64,000 bases of DNA from Filosporella fistucella (taxonomy: Eukaryota; Ascomycota; Leotiomycetes; Helotiales), in contig JAQJZZ010000010.1 in NCBI GenBank assembly GCA_030077755.1, positions 6,178,645 to 6,242,644 on the forward strand, read 5' to 3'. Of this stretch, positions 1-12,046 are shown piece after piece. The stretch's first letter is position 1. Each line of letters begins with the position of its first letter. A model generated the notes under the pieces. It ran no database searches. It saw only the letters and a list, made by a program, of their open reading frames with translations, and was not told where the DNA came from. A program made the position numbers and the translations under genes.

Positions 1-674
1 ATATATGGTGGAGAAGAATGGGTTTGATAAACTGGAGCAGATTCTGACATGGTTTCGTAATTATGGATAACAAGGAGAATATGAGATTTTGATGATTCCA
101 GTCAAGATATTGTGCGATGTGGTGTGGTTGCCTGATTGAAGGAGATTCGTCACGTGTTTGGAAATGCGATTCTTCTGTGTGAATGTGTATTCAGGCCGGG
201 ATGAAGCAATCGTCTTCCTTATGAACCAAGAGCTTGAAGGCTGCCACGATATAGCTGAGCATGATGTGCCTCGAGTCTTGCTGGTCAGGCTTTCGAGTTG
301 TGGTGTTGTGGAGGCTGATTGAGACGTGGCGGTGATGGTCTCGCCTAATACCTCGAAATGGCTGGCAAAGGGCTGAAGGTAATAACTCAGCCTCTATCTT
401 GGCGGCCTTCGCCACATTGAAAGCCGAGGTACCATTCCATTTCATTTCAACCGAACGTGATGGCCGTCGCTTTTGAGTGATTCCTTGTCTCTCCTATAAC
501 GAGGCGTGTGGACAAGGAAAAGATTCTGGACTGGTTAATCTGAAGTGCTGGACTTGGCGGCTTAGTCATGGCGCAACCTTAATTTCACAACATCACAAAT
601 TGAAAAACACAATATGGTGGACAGAAGAATTTTAATTCTATCTATCCGTGAGAAGCCAGGAAGAGATGGCCACT
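1..674. other. Intergenic, nothing recognised
   Basis: Only short chance-length reading frames are visible and none has a recognisable motif. The right part (about 550-674) is the 3' flank of the minus-strand gene that ends at 675. Confidence 0.5.
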
Positions 675-2746
675 CTAGGAACCTCTCATCTGCACATCAT
701 TACCTCCAGCACCAGCACCAGCACCAGCACCAGCCCCTCCACCTCCACTACCTCCGGGCTTTGAGTTGTCAGGACCTTTGCTGGCCGCCTTCTTCTGCTT
801 CCACTTCCTCTTCTTCTTGTCCTCCTCCTGCTTCGATCCGGAATCTTTCCCAGCCTGAGACTTCTTCCTAATACCAGAATACGTGCCTGGTCTAGAATAT
901 CCTTTCTTCCCCTTTTGGGAATCTTGTTGACCTTCCGAATGTGAACCCGTTTTAAAGTTCCATCCATTTGGAGGACCATATCTGGGCTGAGAAGAAGAGC
1001 CTGCACCACTTCCACCGTGGTCGTTTCTTTCTCGACTTGAATTGATGTTCCTGGTAAAGTTCTCGAAGGCAGTGACGACGTTGGCTGAGGGAGTGATGTT
1101 GGGCGGAGCCGGCGGGTTATAGCTGACGTATGTCGATGTTGTAGGGTCGAATCTGAACATTGCCCTAGTACCGGGTACGTGACTTCGCCAAGGGATAAAG
1201 TAATATCCTTCCATCTCATAAATTCCGTCGAATCGCTGACTAACTCCTTGAGGGTTGGAACGATCCCTGGAACCAGAACGATGTTTGCTGTTTTCATGCT
1301 GTTTCCTCTCCATGTAGGATCCTGTCCAATAATCCCGGGTCGGTGATCGACTTCTCTCGTCATTTCGCCTCGAGATTGACGGTGAACGCTTGCTTGCACG
1401 ACCTCTGGACTTTTGTCTCGAGCTTGACGTGCTGGTTTTATCCTTGGCGGGCTCAACAACCTTCGTGGCCTTTTCAGGCTCAACGTCTTTTGTTGGCTCA
1501 CCAGGTTTGTCGCCAGTAGTTGCATCGCGCGGGCGTGGTCCCTTTACTGGTTGTGGGAATTTGCAGCTTACTTTATTCCACTTCGGATGATGAAATTTAG
1601 CATATTCCTCTTCAGTCCAGTTCGCGCCATTGAGCTCATCATCCCAAAATGGGTCGATTTGAGGTTCCGAGAAATCTGGTACCGGATTGTGGCCCAATAA
1701 TTCTCGAACTCGAGCTGGAGTCAATGGTCTGTGTCTGTTTGCTCTCGCATGATCACTATTCCATCTCTCGGGATCTAGATTCCATAGATTCCAGTCACAA
1801 TCGAACGCAGGTTTTCCTGCTCGCAATGTGACGAGATAGTGATATGCCTCTCTAGCATTCCACTTCTTGTTGCATGATCCAGGAGTGTGCTCATTCGTGT
1901 TGCACACTGGGCAACCATAAATATATCCCTCATGAGAGATAACCCTGCTGCAAGTAGAAACGAAGTGGCCGCGGCCATCATACTTGCCATTGTTCCCGTC
2001 AGGCTGATCGTGACATAGGCCACAGACAGCTTGATTTCTTGGAACTCTGACAACAGCCCCGTTATGGTTGCTTCTGCGTCTGGACTTACGAGCACCATCA
2101 CCACCAAGTGCAACTGCGCCATCGGTGGGTTGATCTGGCATCTCCAAGTCTTCAGTCGGTGCATCTGGAGGAAGCTCCGTTTGAGTACCCGCTGCAAGAT
2201 CATTGTCTGCTTGTTCTATGGCTGCAAGTTCAGCAGCATGAGAACCTACAGTATTGAACCTCAGTTTCGGTAGGGTTAACGGTGCAGTTGCCGTTGGGGT
2301 AGAAGTGGTTTCTGTTGTGGTGCCATTTGTGGCTCCATCTCCAGAATTTACACTTTGTCTCCATTGTTATGGGCAGCAGCCGCTGGAGTAGAACTGGTTT
2401 CCGTCGCGATGCCATTTTCGGCAGCAGCTACAGAATCTCCAGTGAGGAAACCCCCTGTCGAGGTAGCTTTCCCTGGAGTAGAAGTGGTTTCTGTTGTGGT
2501 ACCATTTACAGCTCCATCTCCAGACTCTGCACTTCCAATTCCATTGTTGTGGGCAGTAGCCGCTGGAGTAGAGGTGGTTTCTGTCGTGCCACCGTTCTGG
2601 GCACCGAACAGAAACCCAAGCACCTGCAAACCTCCACTCAAGGCAAGCCTCCCAAATGCTCCTATTGAATTGTCACGCCTTGACGACAACTCAACCTTGC
2701 CATCGTCTAAATGATCGATTTCATCGTCATCGTCGTAGTTTGCCAT
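675..2746 (-). CDS. Zinc-knuckle, Arg/Ser-rich nucleic-acid-binding-like protein, reading frame broken in a tandem repeat
   Basis: The first ATG is at 2746 (MANYDDDDEIDHL), giving an acidic start followed by Thr/Pro-rich repeats. The downstream frame carries two CCHC-like clusters near 1860-2030: CGLC...GHFVSTC, then CPVCNTNEHTPGSC, an exact C-x2-C-x4-H-x4-C zinc knuckle. After that come a Lys/Glu-rich stretch, an RS/SR-rich region (about 1270-1450), and a C-terminal Gly/Ala run encoded by a hexanucleotide repeat near 706-737. Zinc knuckles plus RS dipeptides suggest RNA or single-stranded nucleic-acid binding; that is inference. The two halves are in different frames: the first stops at TAA 2348 inside the repeat, and the second frame is open just upstream of that stop. 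A 1-nt deletion relative to a sister repeat unit explains this best; an intron cannot be fully excluded. I do not recognise the family. Confidence 0.5.
2280..2610. repeat. Coding tandem repeat, about 90-nt unit, four imperfect copies
   Basis: The motif encoding TTETTSTP recurs at about 2300, 2390, 2485 and 2570 with intervening Asn/Gly-rich spacers. Units are diverged, and one of them (near 2350) lacks a single base relative to its sister near 2525, which shifts the frame of the host gene. Confidence 0.7.
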
Positions 2747-5356
2747 CTTGTGGGATGGAGATTGTTGATGTTGTGATGAGGCTGCCGATGGAGACAAAGT
2801 CAATAAAGGATATCACCGCAAGGCTGTGCCCAGTTGTTTATTTTCCAATCATGTGACTGTCATTCCCCCGGGCCTGATCGAACAAATCCAATTCCTCCCA
2901 AGCGGTGGGTACCTTAGGTATCGAGGAATCAATCCCCGTATGTTGCCACAAGTTAAATGAGTGGCAATACAATAGTTGCAGAAGAACTGTCACTTCATAC
3001 TCTACTGCCTCGGTACAATCTCACAGCAATTGACTGCTCAGTGTACGCCAGAACAAGTATATCAAAGCATAATGGTATTAATTTTCAGACTACATATGCA
3101 CCATCCGCAACTGCACTATATGTACACCAGCAAGCTTTACTCATTCCAGTTTATCTGCCATCATATCCCTCATCATGCAGCCTGTTTTGTGCCAGTCTTA
3201 TACAGAAGCCCACCAAACTGCCCATAGTGCATTGCCTTTCTCGAATCCTCGCATTTCTGAGTGGGAAAGTACCCTAACCAAGATGCATTTGCTGCAAAGA
3301 AAGTATCTTGGCGCCAGCAAGCACAGAATCTTCACCATCTGCCCGATATCAAGTCCTTCATCAACATATTCGGATGCCCTCCAGCAGAACTTTCGCGTTA
3401 TACACGTATTCGCTTCCCTTATAACAATGACAAAAACCATCGCTTCGACAGCAAGAAGGATATTCATTTGGTATCCCTGATCATCCCTAACGATGTATGT
3501 TCTCGAGTATCGTAGAAGTTTGTGGAAAGGAATGTCTTCTAATTCTGTTACGTGCGTGATCAGCATCATTATCGAAGCGGTTGAGATCGCAGTGTCTGTT
3601 GCTCGCACTGCACGATCGTATCCTGTAACTTGTATCAAAATTAGCCAATATCCGCTATGATTGGGCAATATCGAAAGTAACTGCGATCTTTACAGCATAT
3701 ACACTGTATTTGATCTCGCGAAACCAAACGATGGTTTGGCTTCAAACCTTATACGTCAAAATATTTGATTCGGTCTCGATTCATCTATCCCCTTTTGCCC
3801 TTTGTCAAGTCACTCCCTCATAGTGTGCTCCTGTGTATCCTTCTCTCTTGTTCCGTCTCGTTTTTCCTTTGAGGGACTGGTGCAGCTCTGTCTTTTGTTA
3901 GCAAGGATTCAAGTGCCATGGCCTGTGTTGGTAATTCCACCCTTAATATCGAAACTCTTTGTTGATTCCTTCCTTGGCGGATTGGGATACCTTCCTGTCA
4001 CGCCTGATCTCATTGATAATTTCATTGACATTTCTAGGACAAGTCTTGCTCGGATAAGTTGTGAACACGAGCATTTGTTGTGGCATATACCAATTCGAGA
4101 AGTCAACAAACGACGCGCTAAAACAAACACCATCACATTCTCCTGCACGCCTCAGCCTTGACTCTAACCAAATTCCAAAACCTGGAACGCGAAACCACTT
4201 TTCCAAAGATGGAGCTCGCGCAACGCAAGCCATTATCTCAGCTATGCGCTGAATGTCCCGTCCGTTAGATCGCAGCATTGCGTTTGATACAAGTTCATCA
4301 TGGGCTCAATGTCCCCGATGGTGAACCATCCATCAAACATCCTAATTCGAGTACAATAATGCCACGATTTGACACATTCGCATTCGATAATTTCGACTGG
4401 AGAAGGCTGTCGGCGGTATGAAATTTCTTGCACTTCGTAGCCACGAAGCTCTACTCCATGTGTTTAAGTACTACAAGAGTTTCAGACTTGTTGGACCAGT
4501 GCTATCCGATGATAGCCCTGAATCAACATCTTCCGAGCCTCCTAATCCAAAGATTGGGCTCTGCTCCATCAAGTATACTGGTGTCCAGAAACCCTGTCAG
4601 AATTATTGACTCGCGTGTTCGCGCTTCAAGTTAGCAACTTCCCTCTGACAAGCTGCAATCCTCCATTCCTTGAGAGAGACCTTTAGTATGGAGAGAATGG
4701 CGTCGCCATAGAAGATCTCACATCTTGGAGTAGCATGTCCTTATTTGGATCAATGGAAAATTGTCTCGACAAGCACACAAATAGTATCTGACGGCTGGGG
4801 GTGGCCGTACATCTTCCATTATATTGGAAGATTCCAAGGGATTTTTTATAAACATATTGGAAAGATGGAACAGAGGTGTTACCGGCTCAAGTATTGAACT
4901 GCTCTACAAAAGGACGAGTTGCACACCACCGCTGGACTTTATGTTCTCTACTATTCTCGAGTGCGAAAACCTCCCGGATGGATGCCACCCGGAATGCTTT
5001 TCATGTTGCCTTTTCTCCCACCCACCATCGATTTCAGCTTAGTCTTTGAATCCACTTGCCTATGTACTTAGACAGCTTGTACTAGGCCCTTCTTCCATGG
5101 CCTTAGAACGGTCGCAGGCACTGGTGGTCGTTTCTCTGTAAAAGAGCCCGTTTGTGGTGCTCTCTGGACACTCAACTTATCGGCATCAAGCCTTGCCCAT
5201 TTAGTAGACCCTGAGTACTACAGAAAGCCCCGTGCCTATGCCCGGCAAACACTGGAAAAGCTTTCTCCATTGAATGTGAAAAGCTGGGCCTCGAGGTCAG
5301 ACCTATCGCTTGAGCCAAGAAAAGCCTAGAACGCCAAGGCAGTTGGCAGTATCCAC
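2747..5356. other. Long gene-poor stretch
   Basis: No recognisable gene. A 156-codon minus-strand frame at 3198-3668 has no motif and begins at TTG. Two minus-strand frames at 3943-4278 and 4242-4433 overlap in different frames and could be one decayed gene, but I recognise nothing in them. The right end is the promoter of the ammonium transporter. Confidence 0.4.
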
Positions 5357-5512
5357 AGATAAGATAGCCCAACTTCAACATCACTCATCGCATCTCTTTT
5401 CTATCTAACAAGACCCTACGATACCTGTAAATCAAATGGGGGGTAGCCAAGATGGTTTCCAAGCCGCGAGTGCTCGTTTCAGTAATCTTTTCCAGATCTT
5501 ATCGTTCTTATC
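5357..5512. promoter_or_regulatory. Cluster of GATA-factor (AreA/NIT2-type) sites upstream of the ammonium transporter
   Basis: AGATAAGATAG at 5357-5367 contains two overlapping HGATAR sites. CTTATC (GATAAG on the other strand) occurs at 5498-5503 and 5507-5512, about 145 nt before the ATG at 5653, and again at 5175-5180. Paired GATA sites are the known binding pattern of fungal nitrogen regulators AreA/NIT2, which activate ammonium permease genes under nitrogen limitation. The link to this gene is inferred from position. Confidence 0.55.
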
Positions 5513-5652
5513 GCTGAACATGTTCGCAGCTGTTCCTGCATCGATTATGCGATGAAAACATATTATGGGTAGCTCTATGTCTTCATAAGGATCGAGACAT
5601 CCACAAGTTTTCCACTTTTCGCTGCGAGCTTGTTTAGTTTCCTGGGTCCAAC

Positions 5653-7399
5653 ATGGCAGAAATCGTTCCAGTGACAGAATGGCCAGAATATGCAACCAAT
5701 CCTCAAGGCGGGGATCCTTTCACTCAGGATCTGAACGCTCCCTATGATAAAGTATGTTTCGAAACACATTGCGACCTTCTTCTAAAGAGATACAGGGAGA
5801 TCTGTGCTGGCTTCTGGTCTGTACAGTCCTTTGCTGGTAAGTTAATCTCTTTTCAATGTTCCCGCTGACAATATAGGCAAATCACACCTGCAATCGGCTT
5901 TCTTTACTCTGGAATGCATCGACGCAAAGCCGCTTTGACCATGATCTTCCAATCCCTCTTCTGCGCTTCAGCCTGTGGAATACAATTTTGGGTTTATGGA
6001 TACTCTTTGTACCAATCACACACGACTGGACCGTTCATCGGAGATTTATCTCTCGCAGGCCTTCACAATGTCCTTGCTCAACCAAGTCTGGCGAACTCTG
6101 ATATCCCAGATATTCTCTATGCATGCTTTGGGTTCACATTTGTCACTGCCACTGCGATGATCTTGGCTGGGGCAATGCTGGAGAGAGGCCGTCTGGGACC
6201 TAGTATGCTGTTTCTGTTGTGCTGGACAACATTTGTTTATTACATGTGAGTTTTGCCATGCTTCAACAAACTTTGCTGATCAAAAAGACTTGCTGTAGGA
6301 TTACCCTCTGCCTGCGAACCTCTGTGAACCTCACTGACAACAATAGTATTGGGAATGGAATCCTTCTGGATGGTTATACAAACTTGGAGTTTACGACTTT
6401 GCTGGCTCTGGACCAGTTCACATTGCTAGTGGTTTCTCCGCTCTTGCATGGTCATTGATGTTGGGTCCCCGAAAAGATCCCAATGGAGAATCCCTTCACG
6501 CAAAAATGCCTCACTTCAGGCCTCATAACCCCTTTCTTGTTGGACTAGGGACGATCTTGATTTGGTTTGGATGGTTCGCATTCAATGGTCAGTCAATCTT
6601 CGTCCTTGAGTATATGGACTAATAGTATAGGCGCGTCAACTGCAAACCTCAGCATCCGAAGCATCTATGTGGTGGTCAATACTAACCTTGCAGCCTGCGG
6701 CGGTGGCATAACCTGGACAATGCTTGACTACGCCTTTGAACGGAAGTTTAGTATTCTGGGTTTTTGCTCTGGTATCATCGCTGGGCTTGTGGGAATCACA
6801 CCTGCTGCAGGATATGGTAAGTTCTCCATCCATTGCGAATATGTCTAACATTTTTAGTCCCTGTCTACGTTTCTGCTCTTGTTGGCGCCCTGACATCTGT
6901 CGTATGTTTCTTCACATCTCGATACAAACACTACATTTCAATCGACGAGGGTCTTGATATTTTTGCTCTCCATGGAGTAGGGGGATTTGTTGGAGATATC
7001 TTGACAGGATTTTTTGCTGCATCATTCGTTCCAGCTCTTGACGGAGTATCAGGTCACACTTACGAGGGTGGATGGTGGGATCACAATTGGAAACAAATGG
7101 GATATCAACTTGCAGCTGCCACAGTTTGTGCCAGCTGGTCCTTTTTCATCACATGCATTCTTCTATTCATAATCAACAAGATTCCGGGCTGTCATATCAG
7201 AGCTGCAGAGGAAGATGAATTGATGGGATTGGACGCCAAATATCTGAGTGATGTGGATAGCGAAATATTTGGAGCAATGGAACTCATGGGAGCTGTTGGC
7301 GGATCGGGAGGATCTAGTATGAGAGCTGGCAGAACTACAACTCTTCCAGCCGAGTCGGTCATATTGGAGGGAGCGAAAACAGCTGTCAAATCTGAGTAA
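5653..7399 (+). CDS. Ammonium transporter, Amt/MEP family
   Basis: Plasma-membrane ammonium permease. Clear exons: 5653-5751, 5796-5836, 5877-6245, 6347-6587, 6631-6816 and 6858-7399, with GT..AG junctions that keep frame except at one point. Family hallmarks: FLYSGMHRRK after the first helix, AGAMLERGR, DFAGSGPVHIASG with the first pore His, and LHGVGGFVGD with the second pore His. The hydrophilic C-terminal tail (about 60 residues) is normal for MEP proteins. The junction between 6245 and 6347 does not resolve: the donor GTGAGT at 6246 leaves phase 2, while the next certain exon starts in phase 0 at 6347. A 25-nt exon (6299-6323) would restore frame but needs a 23-nt intron. Either the gene uses an unusual junction here or it carries a frameshift; without that problem the protein would be about 500 residues. 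Confidence 0.9.
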
Positions 7400-9528
7400 G
7401 ATGTAGGGATTGGTGCTATCTACTTGGGGTCCAATTACATTCTCTGCAACATTTCCTTGTCATATCCAGAATTATTATATCCATCATACTGTTAAGAAGA
7501 TTGCACTACTCAATTCTGGGAATTCGAAAGAATCAGTGTCCAGTTTTTGCCCGAGGTTGGACTCACCGGAAGGCAAGGAGCGATGAAAGTTGGCCTTCGA
7601 ATATGCCGGAGATGCCGCGGGATTTTACATGGGTTTGAAAAGTATCCACATATAATGGGGTTTTAATTTGTACTTTATGTTAAAAACTACCTCTCGCTTT
7701 GATGACAAGGCAGTCAAAATGTTATTTCCCAATTGTGCAGCGAGCTTGGTCCAGGCCTGATGGGAAAGGGGGAGCTGCTAATAGCTAGGAAAACGACAAT
7801 AGAATTTATCTCACAAACAAAAACCATCTCAGTTTACCCAATCTTGGATAACTTTTGAGACAGTCCCCTAATTTAAGTTACGGTTCAAACTCACTTCCCA
7901 TTCCCCAATGGCGTCTTGCATTCGACATAGCCCCAATGTGCAGCTCCTGTATTACGCATTTTAATTCTTGCAATTTGGGTTTGATGTTGTCACAGGAAAA
8001 CCCAGAATTGCAGTAACCTGTAGATAAATTGGCTTTGGGTACAGGATTTTCATGGAAATACCGACATTGCCTCACCAGCTCTCGTGTAACATATGCATGA
8101 TAAAGTTTATGGTTCTGAGTTCATAAATTATCGAAAAATTGTATGCCCAAGCGTTCCAGGGTGTAAGAACTAAGATCAGGTATGGAAATGGGTGTGTTGG
8201 ATACAGGTCACCCAGATCGGATGATGACAAATCGAAAAATGGCTAGCCTCAAGGCACGTATTCTACTTCGAGAAGCAGAGTTTGGGGACCAAAGAATTGG
8301 GGCCGCTCGGCACGCGTAGTTGACTTCCGATATTTGTTATCATCATTGCAACTGCAAGAATTGCAGTCCAAACGGCGCGGCTACTCTCCCAGTATTTAAA
8401 ACAGAAGTCCCCACCAGATGAGCGAAAGTCGAAAGGAAAATGGCCATGGACTTCTTTAGCAGCATCGCGAATCAGGCGGATTTGGGAAAAACTATACCAT
8501 TGATCTTTGGTCTCAAAGTAATCACTTTGTCGTCAAACAGTATGGCAAGTTTTGTGAATAAAACATCCCACCCCATAGATATCACCAGCTGACACATCTA
8601 TTATCCACGACTTTCTTTCTCAAGGAATTTGCTCGTCTACACCGTGCGGTACAATCCTAAGATCTACTCACAGGTGAAGCAGCACCGAAATCCCACGTCA
8701 CACGAAAAATATGCGGACAAGGAGAATGAGAAGGAGGAGTCGATCGTATATTGCGATAATATGTTTGAGAACCGGGGCGGGAAAAAACAAATGACAAAAC
8801 ATCCCGAATTCTGGTGCGTTTCATGGAACATCAGGATCTTCAGACTTGACAGCTATGATTATAAAAGATAAGAGACAAAATGCTTGCATTTCATTTCATG
8901 GAACCCCAAGATCTTCAGCCGTGAGACCTGCGGCTGGAAAAGGCAAGAGACACACTGCCCAAATTCTAGTGCTTTTCATAGAACCTCAAAAAATCTGCAA
9001 GGGCGAGATCTCGAAGAGCCTAGCGCTTGGGAAATAAAAAGAAGAACAAGGTGGATCCTACTGTTGTTGAAGCTACCTTTCAATCAGATTGTTATCAAGG
9101 ACTAAAACTTGTTAAATTGACTGTCCAATGCTAAAGGTCCCACAGATCAAGCTGCAGGCACAGGTGAGAAAGATGCTAGCACATACAGTGCATTGTCTGA
9201 AGACATATTTCTCAAAACTGCCGAAGATCCCGTCGACTGGCCAAGCGGAGAAAGAGATGGAGAAGGTTTAAAGTGGTACTATGTAGGAAAATATGGTTAC
9301 ACTTTCGCTCAAATCGATCATTCGCTACAAAATTGATAGGGTTTGACTTGGCTTTGATTATGGCATTGGTTTTGACCTTGATCTTGAGTCAGATCTTGCA
9401 CCTTATGATCGTATAGGATGTCGTTTCATCGATGCTTGGACATCGTCCTCCGTTATATATTTCTCCAACCTATACTCGCATTCCCTTGAACTACTCCCCC
9501 GGTTTAGCTATAATCAGCCATCCAAAGT
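7400..9528. other. Intergenic with a decayed tandem repeat
   Basis: No intact gene. A degenerate repeat lies at about 8640-9000. A reading frame at about 9120-9340 looks coding-like (Asp/Glu-rich, ending in a run of aromatic residues before TGA) but has no start and no recognised family. Confidence 0.4.
8640..9000. repeat. Degenerate tandem repeat, about 80-nt period
   Basis: The core TTTCATGGAACCCCAAGATC recurs in varied form at about 8818, 8899 and 8977, with a more distant copy near 8650. The intervals share a GGNNGGAAAAGRCAARAGAC-like block. In one frame the cores encode WNPKIF/WNIRIF-type peptides, so this may be the remnant of a repeated coding sequence. Confidence 0.45.
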
Positions 9529-11442
9529 TTAGAATCGCCTCTTCGCCTCGGCAGCCTTGTAAGCCTCCGCCTCCCTCTCCAAGCGTCCCCTCCTCCGTCT
9601 TGAGATTCCTCTCCTCTGTACATGCTTGGTCAACCACCATCTGATACTATCACGCATAAGAAACAGTACAGTTACAACAGCGACCGGCACAGCGATGATC
9701 CAGAAGTATCTTTCGCCATGATAAAGCGCAGGGAACGGCTCGATGTTCATCCCGAAATAACCAGTGAGGAACGTCATAGGTAGGAAGATAATCGTGATGT
9801 TCGTGAGTTGTTTGAGAGTTTCGTTAGTGTATGCTGTCATCGTATTGAAGATGAGATCGATCATGTTGTCACAGGCGCGGCGCATCTGATCGAGGGACTC
9901 TGTAATGAGAATGATATGATCTTCAACATCCCCCAGGTAGGTTTGCGCCATAGATGAGAGATTGACTGTTTTGGCAGATTTGGTGGTGTCACTCCGTGCT
10001 CCCAGTCCAGCTGTAGCGCCTTTATGATCTCGGAGGGCGTTGATAAGATTGACAATCGGATTTACAAAGCCTCTAAATGTCATAATCTCACTGGTGATAA
10101 CGTACAAGGAAGTGGTGTGCTTGAGATCTGGTTGAGTTAAGACGTCAAGTTCCAAATCGCCAATGACATCCTGGTAAGTGGTTGCCACAGGTATCGCAAG
10201 ATCAATGATAGCATCTAGAATGGCTTGTACAATCATTGACGCATCGCAAGATTGCCGGAGAATAGTATCTGGAGTCCGAAGTCGCTGAAGTATTGGCTCC
10301 TCAATGTCGTCGGCGGAGGTTTCGAAGAACGAAATAACGGTATTATCTAGCATAAATTCAGTCCTTGATCTCTTCCTTGGGTATTGAATTGAAGCTTACC
10401 AGATGTCAGGAAGATCGAAACCTGTTCCGCGCTTACCGCATATTTCCTAGATGTCAGAGGAGAATGCTTCTCCATGAACTCCATGCGCTCTTTATTAGGA
10501 CCTCCATGGTATCGCTGAAGAGTTTTCAAATTCTGTAGATGAGGTTCACTAGCACCTTCGGTGTGCCCAGTGATAAAACCATTAGCAGGATCGTGCACTC
10601 CCGCAATCATCTTCTTCTCTTGATGTTTCCTTTTCGCCTTGGAGCTGGAGAATATGTTGTGGACAAATTTGCTAAATCGACCTCTCTTTGGTCTCCTGAT
10701 GCTATCCATATCCCCGTCGTCCGAATCACTATCCTCGGCATCGGAATGCAAGTGGATCAGTTTCTGCAAAGTAAGCACCATGAAGGTATGGTCGGCGTAC
10801 CTATTTCAATTGGTTAGCAAGTTATCAACCTCAAGATATTGCATATGTGTACCAATCTGCCTTCGTTCTATTGGCCGTGTTTATCATGTCCTCGATCGCT
10901 AGCCGGTGAAGCTTCTTATATTGCCCAAGCGCTTGTATGACATCCCAACTCAGCCCATTGACATTTATCCAACGACATTTGACCCAAGATTCTTGCTTTT
11001 CGTCCAGAAATTTAATCAATTGTTCGTTGTCAAGCTCATATCCTACCATATGCTCCTCACTGAAGTCCACAATTGTTATTTGACACTGCTCGTGGAATGT
11101 AGGGAGATCGGTTCTTCCACCGTTGGGTTTCGAGGGATCGAGTCCAGGTTCCTGACCTGCTTGCCAATTTGGGCGCATCGGTGTGATGTCGACTGTCGCA
11201 AAGGATTTCGCAGTATTTGCACGATTGCGCCGGCGTAGCATAGTGGGCGATTGCGATATTCCCACAATTGGATCTGATTTCACAGAACTGCTTCGTCTTA
11301 GACCATCGACATTTTTCGCCGTAGGATGAGGCTCTCCCTCCCCGGCCTCGACATCGAAATTGACATGAGTAGGTGAGGTGACTGCCTCGAAAATAGGGGC
11401 GTCCGAGAAGTCTCGTACTGCTGGTGGAAATGCGTCTGCCAT
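9529..11442 (-). CDS. CorA-type Mg2+ (divalent cation) transporter
   Basis: Three exons: 11442-10853, 10800-10400 and 10346-9529, giving a 602-residue protein. The ATG at 11442 (MADAFPP) is used because the frame upstream begins only with TTG. The N-terminal two thirds form the cytosolic CorA domain ([12 protein letters not shown] and the YADHTFMVL strand). An acidic/basic insertion ([12 protein letters not shown], then a Lys/Arg-rich stretch) follows, which is usual in fungal members. The C-terminus has two transmembrane helices with the signature YFGMN at the end of the first, and a basic tail after the second. The GMN motif is the diagnostic selectivity-loop sequence of CorA/Alr channels. 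Plasma membrane or vacuolar location cannot be told from sequence. Confidence 0.92.
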
Positions 11443-12046
11443 TGTGAGGAGGTGTAGATTATTGTAAGTTACTCTCCTAGGCTTCAAAGAAAGAATCGAT
11501 TGGGTATCATGAAAGAAAAATGCGAGTATATCAACAATTTAGAAGCGAAGAAAGCAATTTATGCATAAGGTCAAAACAGAGCAAGTGTGTTTTGCGGCAT
11601 CACATCCTGTCTGGTATTTCTATTGTTTCTCCTTCGTCTGATTTCAGCTTAGAATCTGCGTCTCAACGACGTCAACCGCCAAGCTTCTTCAATGCCGGGA
11701 GCTAAACCACATTCGAGCTGGTGGCGGGGATTACCCGCCCCTGAATAATCCTGTTCCTCCTCAAACTCTATCTAGATAAGTAGGATATGAAATGAATGTA
11801 CGCACTCCTTCCTGTTACTTCAGTCTTATCATTATCAAGTGTATATTGCTCCCAATTTGTGTATTGGATGTATTTTTCGCTATGTATTTGCATACTTTCA
11901 TAGGTCAATTACTGATATCCGGATTTCTAGCTATGATATTACAATAGGATACACATTTATCCAAATTCCCTAGCCTCTGGGTTCTATGAGCTCCGACCGA
12001 GCATTGGGTACTAAAACAACTTTATCAATCTTCAATTCCAACATCT
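11443..12046. other. Intergenic
   Basis: This is the promoter side of the CorA-type gene and the 3' flank of the gene at 12047-13075. No gene or repeat is seen. Confidence 0.5.

Noticed and set aside
686..1525. 279-codon ORF overlapping the zinc-knuckle gene
   Set aside because: Same strand, shifted frame; a shadow of the Arg/Ser-rich region, without the zinc-knuckle logic.
3198..3668. 156-codon minus-strand ORF
   Set aside because: Begins at TTG, has no motif, and overlaps other frames of similar quality; I cannot support it as a gene.
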